A DNA stretch of 64,000 bases from Acidobacteriota bacterium (GTDB lineage Bacteria > Acidobacteriota > Terriglobia > Terriglobales > Acidobacteriaceae): NCBI GenBank assembly GCA_021816455.1, contig JAKAXU010000003.1, forward strand, positions 1 to 64,000, written 5' to 3'. Shown piece by piece: positions 9,131 to 18,170 of this stretch. Under the pieces are notes generated by a model that had not been told where the DNA came from, did not search any database, and saw nothing but the letters and a program-made list of their open reading frames with translations. Both the position numbers and the translations under genes were made by a program. Each line of letters starts with the position of its first letter. Within the stretch, counting starts at the first letter, position 1.

Positions 9131-9778
9131 TCAGTGGCTTGTCCCCTTGCTTCCGTAAACAGCCGGGTTCAGGTTTGGGTCGTTGTACATTTTCAACTGC
9201 CGATAGAGTTTGAAGCGCCGCCGCCCATCCAGCGTCTGCTGCCACAGCTGCGTCAGACACTCGGCCAGATCGCCGCGCTGCTCCAGCAGAATCGCCAGCC
9301 GCTCTCGGTTGCGCTCCGCGTGGCCCTCCGGCGCATCGGTCCTGCCGATCTCCTCGCGGGTGTGAAAGATTTTGAGCGACAGAATCGAAAGCCGGTCGAT
9401 CATCAGCCCTGGAGACTCGGAGTTCAACTCTGCATCCGGTGCAGGCAGCCCGTGCCTGTCCAACTCATCCAGCAACATTTTGTCGATCTCCTCAGCCAGG
9501 TCGTTACGCCGCTGGTTCGTCACGTCGATGCGCCGCTTCACCGCCGCCAGTTGCCCGTCGGTCGCACCCTCGGTTCGCGCCGCATCCTCGGTATGCCATA
9601 GCTCAAAGTTCGCCAGATGCTGGCGGGCAACCGTTGCCAGCCAGGCGCTCGTCGGCGCCCGCCAGCTCTCGATCGCCTCCCGGTGCCATGCCTCGTTCAG
9701 CTGGTCATGCAGTCGCGGAATCTCGTCCAGTTCGTTCTTATCCAACCGGTTCTCACCCGGCCCGTTTGGGATATCCAT
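9131..9778 (-). CDS. DUF4254 family protein
   Basis: 215 residues, soluble and helix-rich. The pattern LHDQLNEAWHREAI, then WLATVARQHLANFELWHTED and a late MIDRLSILSLKIFHTREE matches what I know of DUF4254, a family of unknown function often found near glycosyltransferase or lipopolysaccharide genes. The end GRRRFKLYRQLKMYNDPNLN is also characteristic. No signal peptide. ATG 9778 is the first start in frame. It is divergent from the ATP-grasp gene, 135 bases apart, so the two may share a control region. No catalytic residues can be named. Confidence 0.75.
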   Translation of the reverse strand: MDIPNGPGENRLDKNELDEIPRLHDQLNEAWHREAIESWRAPTSAWLATVARQHLANFELWHTEDAARTEGATDGQLAAVKRRIDVTNQRRNDLAEEIDKMLLDELDRHGLPAPDAELNSESPGLMIDRLSILSLKIFHTREEIGRTDAPEGHAERNRERLAILLEQRGDLAECLTQLWQQTLDGRRRFKLYRQLKMYNDPNLNPAVYGSKGTSH

Positions 9779-9913
9779 CGGCTATGAGTGTATAGGATGT
9801 CCCGCATCGCCGTGTGCAGGCAATTTCTGCCTGATGTGGTACTACTATCGTCACGCAGGCGGCAGTTTGCGGGCCAATCGTGACGCCTGTGCTCCGAGGG
9901 AGGGCTTTCACGC

Positions 9914-11113
9914 GTGACAAAGACCAGCGAATGCTTTCTGTGCATCGCCAGTTACGAAAAAGGGCAGCCCTATCTGCGCCAGCTTGCTGCTCTTGACGTT
10001 CGTCCGTTTCTGCTCACTGTGGAGAAACTGGCGGAGGGGGACTGGCCACGCGAAATTCTGGCGGAAATTGTCACTATGCCCGGGGGTATGACGCTCGAGC
10101 AGATTCGCAACACGGTCGTGTGGCTCGCGCGCAGTCGCCGCTTCGACCGCATCACGGCGCTCGATGAGTTCGACCTGGATGTGGCCGCACATCTGCGCGA
10201 GCACATGCGCATTCCCGGCATGGGTGCCACGGCCACGGCCTATTATCGTGACAAGCTGGCCATGCGCATCGCCGCGCGCGAGGCCGGTTTCCTCGTGCCG
10301 CGCTTTGTGCGGGTGCTCCACTACGACGAGCTGCGCGACTACATGAACGAAGTCCCTGCGCCCTGGCTGCTCAAGCCGCGCACCGAAGCCTCCGCGTTGG
10401 GCATCCGGCGCATCCACGACGCCGAGCAGCTTTGGCGCGCGCTCGACGAGCTGGGCGACCGCCAGACCAGTTTCCTGCTGGAAGAGTTTGTTCCTGGCGA
10501 CATCTTCCACGTCGACTCGATCCTCAGCCAGGGACGAGTCGTCTTTTCTTCCGCGCATCAGTACGGCAAGCCGCCGCTGCAGCTGATGCAGCAGGGCGGA
10601 GTCTTCACCACGCGCACCGTGGACCGCGACAGCGCAGAGTGGCGCGAGCTGACCGGCATCAACGCCCGCCTGGCACCCGCGCTGGGCATGCGCAGCGGTG
10701 TCACCCATGCCGAGTTTATTCGCGCCGACGGACGCGTTTACTTCCTTGAGATTGCCGCGCGCGTCGGCGGAGCATTTATCGCCGATCTCGTCGAGCAATC
10801 CACAGGCATCAACCTGTGGCGGGAGTGGGCGCGGCTGGACGTGGCAGAGTTACGCGGCGAGCCGTACGTCCTACCCCCGCTGCGTGAGGAGTACGCCGGC
10901 AGCGCGCTGTGTCTGGCGCGGGAGGCCGATCCGGACCTCTCCAGCTTTACCGATCCAGAGATTGCTATGCGCGTGCGTAAGGATCATCACGCGGGTCTGC
11001 TGGTCCGCTCGCACGATCCGATCCGCGTTCGGCAGCTTCTGGAGCAGTACGCGGCGCGATTTTCAGAACAGTTTCTGGCCACCATGCCGCCACCAGAGCG
11101 CCCAACGGATTGA
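9914..11113 (+). CDS. ATP-grasp domain protein
   Basis: 399 residues. ATP-grasp enzymes join a carboxylate to a nucleophile through an acyl-phosphate, in the cytoplasm. Visible parts: an N-terminal pre-ATP-grasp region up to about 105; DKLAMRIAAREAGFLVPRF; the ATP-binding lysine in PWLLKPRTEASALGI; the hinge in SFLLEEFVPGDIFHVDS; and the metal-binding EIAARVGGAF. This resembles carbamoyl-phosphate synthase or biotin-carboxylase-like single-domain ligases. The substrate is unknown. Start is GTG 9914, with a GGAGG-type site about 10 bases upstream. It is transcribed away from the DUF4254 gene, and a tRNA gene follows on the other strand. Confidence 0.85.
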   Translation: MTKTSECFLCIASYEKGQPYLRQLAALDVRPFLLTVEKLAEGDWPREILAEIVTMPGGMTLEQIRNTVVWLARSRRFDRITALDEFDLDVAAHLREHMRIPGMGATATAYYRDKLAMRIAAREAGFLVPRFVRVLHYDELRDYMNEVPAPWLLKPRTEASALGIRRIHDAEQLWRALDELGDRQTSFLLEEFVPGDIFHVDSILSQGRVVFSSAHQYGKPPLQLMQQGGVFTTRTVDRDSAEWRELTGINARLAPALGMRSGVTHAEFIRADGRVYFLEIAARVGGAFIADLVEQSTGINLWREWARLDVAELRGEPYVLPPLREEYAGSALCLAREADPDLSSFTDPEIAMRVRKDHHAGLLVRSHDPIRVRQLLEQYAARFSEQFLATMPPPERPTD

Positions 11114-11218
11114 TCCCGGCGGCTGGGAACCGCCAGAGAACGCACGGGGCGAGCAGAGGAACACCTGCAGGACTGATTTCTCGGAGTGGAATCGCTTAGG
11201 AGAGGCGGAAGAAGTAAC

Positions 11219-11294
11219 TGGTGAGCTCGCTGGGAATCGAACCCAGGACCCACGCATTAAAAGTGCGTTGCTCTACCGACTGAGCTACGAGCTC
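11219..11294 (-). tRNA. tRNA-Lys (anticodon UUU)
   Basis: The reverse strand folds as a complete cloverleaf: acceptor GAGCTCG pairs with CGAGCTC, T8-A9 are present, the D-arm begins GCTC-AGTCGGTAGAGC, the anticodon loop is CTTTTAA with anticodon TTT, and the T-arm is CTGGG-TTCGATT-CCCAG. The discriminator is A and the CCA end is encoded in the genome (positions 11221-11219). It is convergent with the ATP-grasp gene. Confidence 0.97.
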
Positions 11295-11295
11295 C

Positions 11296-11626
11296 AGATG
11301 AACTTCCATTCAGGGGAACTTCCTTTACTAAGTTAGCACAGGCGCTACGGATGCAGTCCACGGAGACCACTTCCGGAAACGGCAACGCCTCCTGCAAATG
11401 TTGCAACTGTGGTCCGCGACGCACAGCCTATCCCCAAAAAGTGGTAACCAAAAGTTGGGTGAGTGTTATTTTCAATGACAACAGGGCACTCGTATTCTGA
11501 GAGTGAGTGCTCCTGCGTCCAGAGTTCTACTGGAATGAGGCAAATCACGAAGGGATCAGAGACTGAACCGTTGCTGCTGGAGCGGTTGCTCTTCACCTCG
11601 TGATGCATCGGAGAAATCGATAATCT
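11296..11626. other. Gene-free stretch between tRNA-Lys and the cellulose operon
   Basis: About 330 bases without a convincing reading frame. The left end holds the tRNA promoter candidate. The rest should contain the promoter and leader of the cellulose operon. A GGAG lies about 13 bases before the GTG start of bcsQ. I see no riboswitch I can name: the GEMM cyclic-di-GMP motif was looked for and not recognised. Confidence 0.5.
11330..11338 (-). promoter_or_regulatory. Candidate extended -10 promoter of tRNA-Lys
   Basis: The reverse strand reads TGCTAACTT: a TG-N extension followed by TAACTT, about 36 bases before the tRNA. A start site about 7 bases after it would leave a leader of roughly 29 bases. 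The same TGCTA pattern recurs before several other genes in the window. No clear -35 box. Confidence 0.4.
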
Positions 11627-13726
11627 GTGGCGGAAACCGGCTACAAAACGGAACAATTCGGCTCTCCGGAAGATGTGACGACGCTTTTTGCGTGGGCCAA
11701 CATGCGGGGAGCGCGCTACCGCGATTTTTCCTCGTCACGAGCCAGGATGCGCGACGAGATCCGCCGCAAAGTTGAAGAGGCAGCCGAGGAAGAACACCTC
11801 CGTCAGTTAGAGCGCGCGCAGCGCGAGGAGCAGGAAGCGATGCAGCGCGCAGCGCAGGAGGCAGCGGCGCGGGCGGAGATGATTCGCCGCGCGGAAGCGG
11901 AACGGATGGCAGAGATCGCCCGTCACGCCGAGACCGAGCGACAAGCCGTGCTGGCCGCGCAGGAGGCACAGCGAAGAGCGAAGTCGCATCGGCCGCATGA
12001 GGCGATCCCGCCTCCGGTCACTTTGCCCGAGTATGCCCGCTCTTCGGCGCAGGTACCTTTTTCAGCAACCTATTCTGCCGAATCCGCGCATATGCTCTCC
12101 TCAGATGTGGATACTGAAGGTGCGAATCCCGGTAGATTTTCGCGAATCGAAACGCAGCCATCCGAAATGTCAGGGTATATCGATGACAATCCGGTTCCAA
12201 GGTCTGCTGCGCCGGAGGGAATACGGATCCCGGTCTCGGGTCTGGATCATCAGGACTGGATGCCGGGCATGATGCAAGGCTCGATGCCGCGTTCCATGCC
12301 GGATGCGACTCTGCATCCGGAGCCGATTCCCGTGCAGTTTTCGGTGCCGGATTCGGGAGAGGATATGGATACTCCGGTGCTTCCATCCTGGCTGACTGAA
12401 TTGCCGCAGAATGAATTTCCGCTCGCAGATCTGCCGCATGCCCGGGTGCAGGAACAGCCGAGAGCAAGGCCGGGTGCGCCGGAGGCGCCGATCTCCGTGC
12501 ATGCAGCAGCTCAGGACTCCGTGGCTGGGGATTTTTCCTCGTGGACTCGCACTCTCTCCGAAGCACATCCGAAGCAGGAAGCGGAGTGGACAGGGCACCA
12601 ACATGGACAGGAGCAAGCGTCCGAGTATCCGCCGGAACGAGGCCAGGAACGAGCTTTAAATCAGGAAGTGGAACGCAACGCGGAAGGCGGCTTCGTAGGT
12701 TTGCAGGAGTTCTCCCTGGGCGAAGCCAGTGCCTTGCGCGCTGTGCCCGCTTCGACTCAGTCTCACCCCTCCGGTCGTATGTCAGAGTATTCCGCTCCAA
12801 CCCCGCTCTGGCCGCAAACCCCCACGGCAGCGGATCGTGCGACGTTGGCTGCTGCTTCGGGTATGGAGATTGATCCGCTGGCTGCATCCCGAGAGCGCAT
12901 CACGCGCAACTGGTATGCGCTGAAGAGCATCTTTCATCCGGAGCAGGAACTGGCGCGGGCTCCGGATCGCGTGCCGGTGCTGGCAGTTTTTTCGCTGGCC
13001 GGCGGCGTCGGCAAGACAAGCTTTCTGGCTTCGATGGCGCGCGCGCTTTCCTCGCGCTCGGAGCAGGTTCTGTTGGTGGATATGTCGGCGTATGGACTCA
13101 TGCCGTTCTTCTTCGGTGCACGCGATCAGAAGCCGGGACAGCTGCGCACTTTCACGCCCGCCGGAACGACGGCTGACGCCCCGATTCAACTCATCACGCT
13201 CGATCCGGACCGACTCGGCGTTGAGCCGGGCGGGCAGGATGCGCTGCTGCGCGCGATTCAGCAGCACTCCGGCGGAGTTCATCGCCTTCTGCTGGATCTG
13301 CCGACGGCTTCGGGAGAGATTATGCGGCGCGTTTTGCGGCTGAATCCGACGGTGCTGGTGCCGGTTACGCCAGATATGAACTCAGTGGTAAGCGTCCAGG
13401 CGATTGAATCGTACTTCCGAGGCCAGAATCTTGGTTCGGCCGGGCAGATCGAGCCGTTGTATCTGCTGAATCGCTTTGACCCTTCGCAGCAGCTGCACGT
13501 GGATATTCGCAACCTTCTGCAGGAACAACTCGGCGGTCGGTTGCTGCCGTTTGTTTTGCGCAGTAGCCCTGTGGTGAGCGAGGCGCTGGCGGAAGGAATG
13601 ACCGTGATGGATTACGCTCCAGGCGCGGCGATTGCCGAGGATTATCTCAACCTTGCCAACTGGATTCGCAGCATCTCGGCTCCGGCCGCGATTGCGCTGC
13701 GAGGAGCGCGCTGGAGCGAACGATGA
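11627..13726 (+). CDS. bcsQ: BcsQ-type ATPase with long N-terminal extension
   Basis: 699 residues; ordinary BcsQ is about 250. The C-terminal 250 residues are a ParA/MinD-like ATPase: VLAVFSLAGGVGKTSFLASM with P-loop GGVGKT at 459-464, then LLVDMSAYGLMPFFFG, RLLLDLPTASGE, and an end matching BcsQ (SSPVVSEALAEGMTVMDYAP). BcsQ helps localise and assemble the cellulose secretion complex at the inner membrane. The extension starts with a conserved-looking segment (SPEDVTTLFAWANMRGARYR, residues 13-32), followed by a strongly charged coiled coil at about 40-118 and a 300-residue Pro/Ser/Glu-rich linker. The first segment may stand in for BcsR or BcsP, small partners of BcsQ. GTG 11627 is the only sensible start. 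The stop overlaps the bcsAB start by ATGA. Confidence 0.85.
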   Translation: MAETGYKTEQFGSPEDVTTLFAWANMRGARYRDFSSSRARMRDEIRRKVEEAAEEEHLRQLERAQREEQEAMQRAAQEAAARAEMIRRAEAERMAEIARHAETERQAVLAAQEAQRRAKSHRPHEAIPPPVTLPEYARSSAQVPFSATYSAESAHMLSSDVDTEGANPGRFSRIETQPSEMSGYIDDNPVPRSAAPEGIRIPVSGLDHQDWMPGMMQGSMPRSMPDATLHPEPIPVQFSVPDSGEDMDTPVLPSWLTELPQNEFPLADLPHARVQEQPRARPGAPEAPISVHAAAQDSVAGDFSSWTRTLSEAHPKQEAEWTGHQHGQEQASEYPPERGQERALNQEVERNAEGGFVGLQEFSLGEASALRAVPASTQSHPSGRMSEYSAPTPLWPQTPTAADRATLAAASGMEIDPLAASRERITRNWYALKSIFHPEQELARAPDRVPVLAVFSLAGGVGKTSFLASMARALSSRSEQVLLVDMSAYGLMPFFFGARDQKPGQLRTFTPAGTTADAPIQLITLDPDRLGVEPGGQDALLRAIQQHSGGVHRLLLDLPTASGEIMRRVLRLNPTVLVPVTPDMNSVVSVQAIESYFRGQNLGSAGQIEPLYLLNRFDPSQQLHVDIRNLLQEQLGGRLLPFVLRSSPVVSEALAEGMTVMDYAPGAAIAEDYLNLANWIRSISAPAAIALRGARWSER

Positions 13727-16700
13727 AAGTCGCGCGAGTCTGGCAGAATATCGGCGCGGGCAGATCGTTCAGTCTGCGCCTGTTTCGATTCGTCTTTTTG
13801 CTGTTTGCGGCGGTGGCCTGTTACTTCTTTGTGGTGTTGCCGCTCACCTGGCCGCAGCAGGCGGTCTGTGGTCTGCTGATGCTGATTATCGGGCTGACAA
13901 TCAGCCGGGCGTCCGAATCCTATCTGGTTACGCTGATGCTGATGATCATGTCCTTGTTTGCGACCTTCCGTTACGGCTACTGGAGGCTTTCGCAGACGTG
14001 GAATTTCTTTCAGGATCCGGCCAATCACTGGGGCGCGCTGGACGCATTTTTCATCCTGCTTCTGATCTTTGCGGAGACCTACGCCTTCCTGATCCTTGCG
14101 CTGGGCTATTTCCAGACGATCTGGCCGTTGAGACGCGCACCGATGCCGCTTCCTGAGGATACGGACCTGTGGCCTCATGTGGACGTGTTGATTCCCACAT
14201 ATAACGAGCCGCTGGAGGTGGTGCGCTACACCGCGCTTGGCGCGATGAATATCGACTGGCCCACCGATAAGCTGCATGTCTACATTCTGGATGACGGACG
14301 GCGTAAGGAGTTTCAGGAGTTCGCCTTCCAGGCCGGGATAGGGTACCGCATTCGCCCGGATAATTTTCACGCCAAGGCGGGCAACATCAATACGGCGCTG
14401 AAATCGCTGAACTCGCCGTATGTGGCGATATTTGACTGCGATCACGTGCCGACGCGCAGCTTTCTGCAGGTGACGATGGGCTGGTTTCTGCGCGACCGTA
14501 AGCTGGGCATGATGCAGACGCCACACCACTTCTACTCGCCCGATCCGTTCGAGCGAAATCTGGGCCAGTTTCGCGTGATACCCAACGAAGGCGAGCTTTT
14601 CTACGGGATCGTGCAGGACGGCAACGATTTCTGGAACGCATCGTTTTTCTGTGGCTCCTGCGCGGTGCTTCGTCGCACGGCACTGGATGAGATCGGCGGC
14701 ATCGCAGTGGAGACGGTGACCGAGGACGCGCACACTTCGCTGCGCATGCAATCGCGCGGCTGGAACACGGCCTACATCAACATTCCGCAAGCGGCTGGCC
14801 TGGCGACAGAGCGGCTGTCGGCGCACGTCGGCCAGCGCATCCGTTGGGCGCGGGGAATGATCCAAATTCTGCGAGTGGACAATCCGCTCTTCATCCCTGG
14901 GTTGAAGCTTCCGCAGCGGCTCTGCTACTTCAACGCGATGATGCACTTCATGTATGCGCTGCCGAGGCTGATCTTTCTGACTGCGCCGCTAATCTATCTG
15001 CTGCTCTCCGACACGAACGTGCCGGGCTACTGGGCAGCGATTCTGGCTTATGCGCTGCCGCATCTGACGCTTTCGAATATTACGAACTCGCGTATTCAGG
15101 GAGCGCACCGCCATTCCTTCTGGAACGAAATCTACGAGACGATCCTGTCGCCCTATATTTTGCTGCCGACGCTGCTGGCGATGATCAATCCAAAGCTGGG
15201 CAAGTTCAACGTGACGGCCAAAGGCGGAGTAGTAAAACAGAGCTTTTTCGATCGTCGCATCGCGCAGCCCTTTCTGGTGCTCCTATTCTTTAATTTCATC
15301 GGGCTTTTGATTTCGATTCCACGCTTTTTCATCTGGGATCGCGATCGCCCCGGCACGGTGATCATGAATGTGATCTGGTGCGGATTGAATATCATTGTGC
15401 TGGGTGTCTGCGTCGCCGTTTCGCGCGAGATGCAGCAGCTTCGGCAGTACGTGCGTGTGAAGCTGGTGACGGAGGCGGAGATCGTCTTCGCGGATGGTCG
15501 GCGCGTTCGAGGTACGACCATCGACGCCTCCAGCGGTGGCACCTCAATGCGCCTGCCCATCGCCGCGGAAGTGGGTGCCGGCGAACTGGGGCGCATTGCA
15601 TTTTCCAACTCTCTGATCGAGGGCGACCTGCCGATCTCCGTGGTTTCCGTGGAGGGGACACTGCTGCGTCTGCGGTTTGAAGAGATGACGATTCATGAGC
15701 AGGAGATATTGACAACGGTGCTGTATTCACGAGCCGACACGTGGCTGGGCTGGGGTGAGGGTCGCGAGGTGGATCAGCCGATGCGCAGTCTGGGGCGCAT
15801 CTTTGCAATTTCGTTTCGCGGGCTGCGCATGATGTTTAGTGCATTACTGTTTCCCGTGCCTCGATTGAAGAAATCCAGAAAATCTTCGACCAAAGGCTCG
15901 GTTGCTGCGCGCGCCGCAAGCTTGGTGCTTGCGATTGTGCTGGTCGGCTCCAGTCTTGCCGCCCGGGGAATGACGCAGGCTGCCAGGAATGCCGGTTCGC
16001 CTTCCGGGCCAGGCGCCACCGCATCGGAGACAAATGGTCGGCCTGTACTGACACCTGCGCCGCCGGGTCAGTTTCACGATCTCTTCACGCTGAAGGATGT
16101 CGGGATCAGCTCGATGGAGTTGCGCGGCATCGACGGACGGCAGGATGTTTTTTTCAACCTGAAGCAGACGCATGTTGTGCGGACAGCGAAGATGCATATC
16201 TCCTACGCCTTTTCGCCCAGCCTGCTGCCGCAGCTCAGTCACATCCGGCTGCTGATGAACGGTACGCTCTTTGCGACGATTCAGGTTCCACCGAACGAAA
16301 ACGCAGAGACGGGGAGCCGCGAGATGCAGGCAGATTTTACCGTGCCGGCGGACTTGCTGGTCCGGCACAATGTTTTCACGGTGGAGTTTATCGGCCATTA
16401 CACGATGGTCTGCGAAGACCCGGCGAATACAGCGTTGTGGGCGCGCGTCAACGATTCGTCTTATTTGGAGGTGGCAGGCGATATCCTTCCGCTTGCCGAC
16501 GATCTGAAGCAGTTGCCGCTGCCGTTTCTGGACCGAGAGTCGATCGAAGCGCCGAAGATATCGATGGTCTTTGCTGCGACACCCACGCCTACGGGAATAC
16601 AGGCGGCAGGAATCATCGCCTCCTATTTTGGGATGGAGTCAGAAAATCGTCCGACGCGCTTCCCGACCTACATCGGTGCGCTTCCGGAGGGGGACAGTAT

Positions 16701-18168
16701 CCTGATTGCCGAGACCCCGTCGCAGCTTCCGAGCGAATTGAATCTGCAGAACGTGAGCGGTCCGACGGTGGCGATTCGTCCGAATCCGAACGACCTGTAC
16801 AGCAAGGTTCTCATCGTGACGGGAGAGACTGCCGACCAGACGCTGATTGCCGCACAGGTCGTAGCGATGCACTCGGATTTGCTGCAGGGAGCGACCGCGA
16901 CGATTACGAAGATGGTACTGCCCAACCCGTCGCAAGCCGATGATGCGCCCCGCTGGGCACGCACCGACCATACGATTGCTTTGTGGGATTATGCAACGGC
17001 CGAATCGCTGCAGAATGATGGCTCGGCGCCGCTGAATGTCTATTTCAAGATTCCTCCGGATCTGTTTTTTGTGCAGAAACCGAATGCCATGCTGAATATG
17101 ATCTATCGGTATAATTCGATTCCAATCGGGCCGATATCGAGCATTCAGGTGCGCGTCAACAATGCTTTTCTCGGCTCTTTGCCGCTGATTCCCGGGACGG
17201 ATCCGGCGCGCGTGGTGAAGACCGAGATTCCCGTTCCGGTGGTGAATCTGCGGCCGTTTTCCAATTCGCTGTCCTTCGACTTTACCTTCCAGATTCTGAA
17301 AAAAGGCGGATGCAGCGATACGACGCCGATCAATATGCAGGGCGCTGTGATGCGGGATTCGTATCTGGATCTGCGCAACTATCCGCACTATGCAACATTG
17401 CCGAATCTGGAACTGTTTTCCAACGCAGGTTTTCCGTTCACGCGCTTTGCAGATCTCAGCCAGACCACGGTGGTGCTGCCGCCGATTCCGACGGCGCAGG
17501 AGATCGAATTGTTTGTCACGCTGATGGGTCATTTTGCGCGCCAGACCGGGATGCCGGTGCTGCGCGTGACGGTGAAGAATCCGGATGTGATGAAGCAGGG
17601 CGTGGATGCGGATTTTCTGGTGCTGGGGACCGGAGATGATCAGCCCGCATTTGACCGGCTGGGCAATACGCTTCCGGTGAATGTACGCGCCGGACAGATC
17701 CAGGTGAAGGACACGCTGGGTTTTTTCACGCCCTTTCATCATGCGTGGTGGAAGATTCCAGAGCCGGATCGATCCGAATCCGGCGAACTGACGGCCTCCG
17801 GGGTTCCGGATTCTGTGGTCGAGGCCGTCGAGTCTCCATATAAGCTGGGCCGCAGTCTGGTTGTTATCAACATCAAGGACGCTGCGATTTACGACACTTT
17901 TCTCGATACATTTCTGAAGGTTCAGCAGGCGAGCGACGTGAGCGGGACGGTGGCGGTTCTGCATGGCGATTCCTTCCAGTCATTTCGCATCGGAGACCGC
18001 AGCTATCAAGTTGGGGCGTTGCCACTGTGGAACCGTTTGACATTGTGGTTCGTGGAAGTTCCTTGGCTGGAGGCAATTCTGGTTGCGGTGCTGGCCTTTC
18101 TGATGGCGGCGTGGACGCGCATCTGGCTGCGCGAACATGCGCGAAAACGGCTGCAAATGGAAGATTGA
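13723..18168 (+). CDS. bcsAB: Cellulose synthase BcsA-BcsB fusion
   Basis: 1481 residues. Residues 1 to about 735 are BcsA, the membrane UDP-glucose beta-1,4-glucosyltransferase: DDG at 190-192, DCD at 238-240, TED at 333-335 and QRIRW at 371-375, with membrane helices on both sides. A PilZ domain follows with RQYVR (574-578) and DASSGG (601-606), the cyclic-di-GMP binding signature, so synthesis is probably switched on by cyclic-di-GMP. Around 725-745 a hydrophobic segment brings the chain to the periplasm, and from about 785 the rest is BcsB, ending in a membrane anchor (LEAILVAVLAFLMAAWTRIW). A similar single-chain AcsAB is known from Komagataeibacter (about 1550 residues). It overlaps bcsQ by 4 bases and is 2 bases from bcsZ. 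Confidence 0.96.
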   Translation: MKVARVWQNIGAGRSFSLRLFRFVFLLFAAVACYFFVVLPLTWPQQAVCGLLMLIIGLTISRASESYLVTLMLMIMSLFATFRYGYWRLSQTWNFFQDPANHWGALDAFFILLLIFAETYAFLILALGYFQTIWPLRRAPMPLPEDTDLWPHVDVLIPTYNEPLEVVRYTALGAMNIDWPTDKLHVYILDDGRRKEFQEFAFQAGIGYRIRPDNFHAKAGNINTALKSLNSPYVAIFDCDHVPTRSFLQVTMGWFLRDRKLGMMQTPHHFYSPDPFERNLGQFRVIPNEGELFYGIVQDGNDFWNASFFCGSCAVLRRTALDEIGGIAVETVTEDAHTSLRMQSRGWNTAYINIPQAAGLATERLSAHVGQRIRWARGMIQILRVDNPLFIPGLKLPQRLCYFNAMMHFMYALPRLIFLTAPLIYLLLSDTNVPGYWAAILAYALPHLTLSNITNSRIQGAHRHSFWNEIYETILSPYILLPTLLAMINPKLGKFNVTAKGGVVKQSFFDRRIAQPFLVLLFFNFIGLLISIPRFFIWDRDRPGTVIMNVIWCGLNIIVLGVCVAVSREMQQLRQYVRVKLVTEAEIVFADGRRVRGTTIDASSGGTSMRLPIAAEVGAGELGRIAFSNSLIEGDLPISVVSVEGTLLRLRFEEMTIHEQEILTTVLYSRADTWLGWGEGREVDQPMRSLGRIFAISFRGLRMMFSALLFPVPRLKKSRKSSTKGSVAARAASLVLAIVLVGSSLAARGMTQAARNAGSPSGPGATASETNGRPVLTPAPPGQFHDLFTLKDVGISSMELRGIDGRQDVFFNLKQTHVVRTAKMHISYAFSPSLLPQLSHIRLLMNGTLFATIQVPPNENAETGSREMQADFTVPADLLVRHNVFTVEFIGHYTMVCEDPANTALWARVNDSSYLEVAGDILPLADDLKQLPLPFLDRESIEAPKISMVFAATPTPTGIQAAGIIASYFGMESENRPTRFPTYIGALPEGDSILIAETPSQLPSELNLQNVSGPTVAIRPNPNDLYSKVLIVTGETADQTLIAAQVVAMHSDLLQGATATITKMVLPNPSQADDAPRWARTDHTIALWDYATAESLQNDGSAPLNVYFKIPPDLFFVQKPNAMLNMIYRYNSIPIGPISSIQVRVNNAFLGSLPLIPGTDPARVVKTEIPVPVVNLRPFSNSLSFDFTFQILKKGGCSDTTPINMQGAVMRDSYLDLRNYPHYATLPNLELFSNAGFPFTRFADLSQTTVVLPPIPTAQEIELFVTLMGHFARQTGMPVLRVTVKNPDVMKQGVDADFLVLGTGDDQPAFDRLGNTLPVNVRAGQIQVKDTLGFFTPFHHAWWKIPEPDRSESGELTASGVPDSVVEAVESPYKLGRSLVVINIKDAAIYDTFLDTFLKVQQASDVSGTVAVLHGDSFQSFRIGDRSYQVGALPLWNRLTLWFVEVPWLEAILVAVLAFLMAAWTRIWLREHARKRLQMED

Positions 18169-18170
18169 AA

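Noticed and set aside
13642-14946. 434-codon open frame on the minus strand
   Set aside because: Antisense to the end of bcsQ and the catalytic half of bcsAB, composition typical of a shadow frame.
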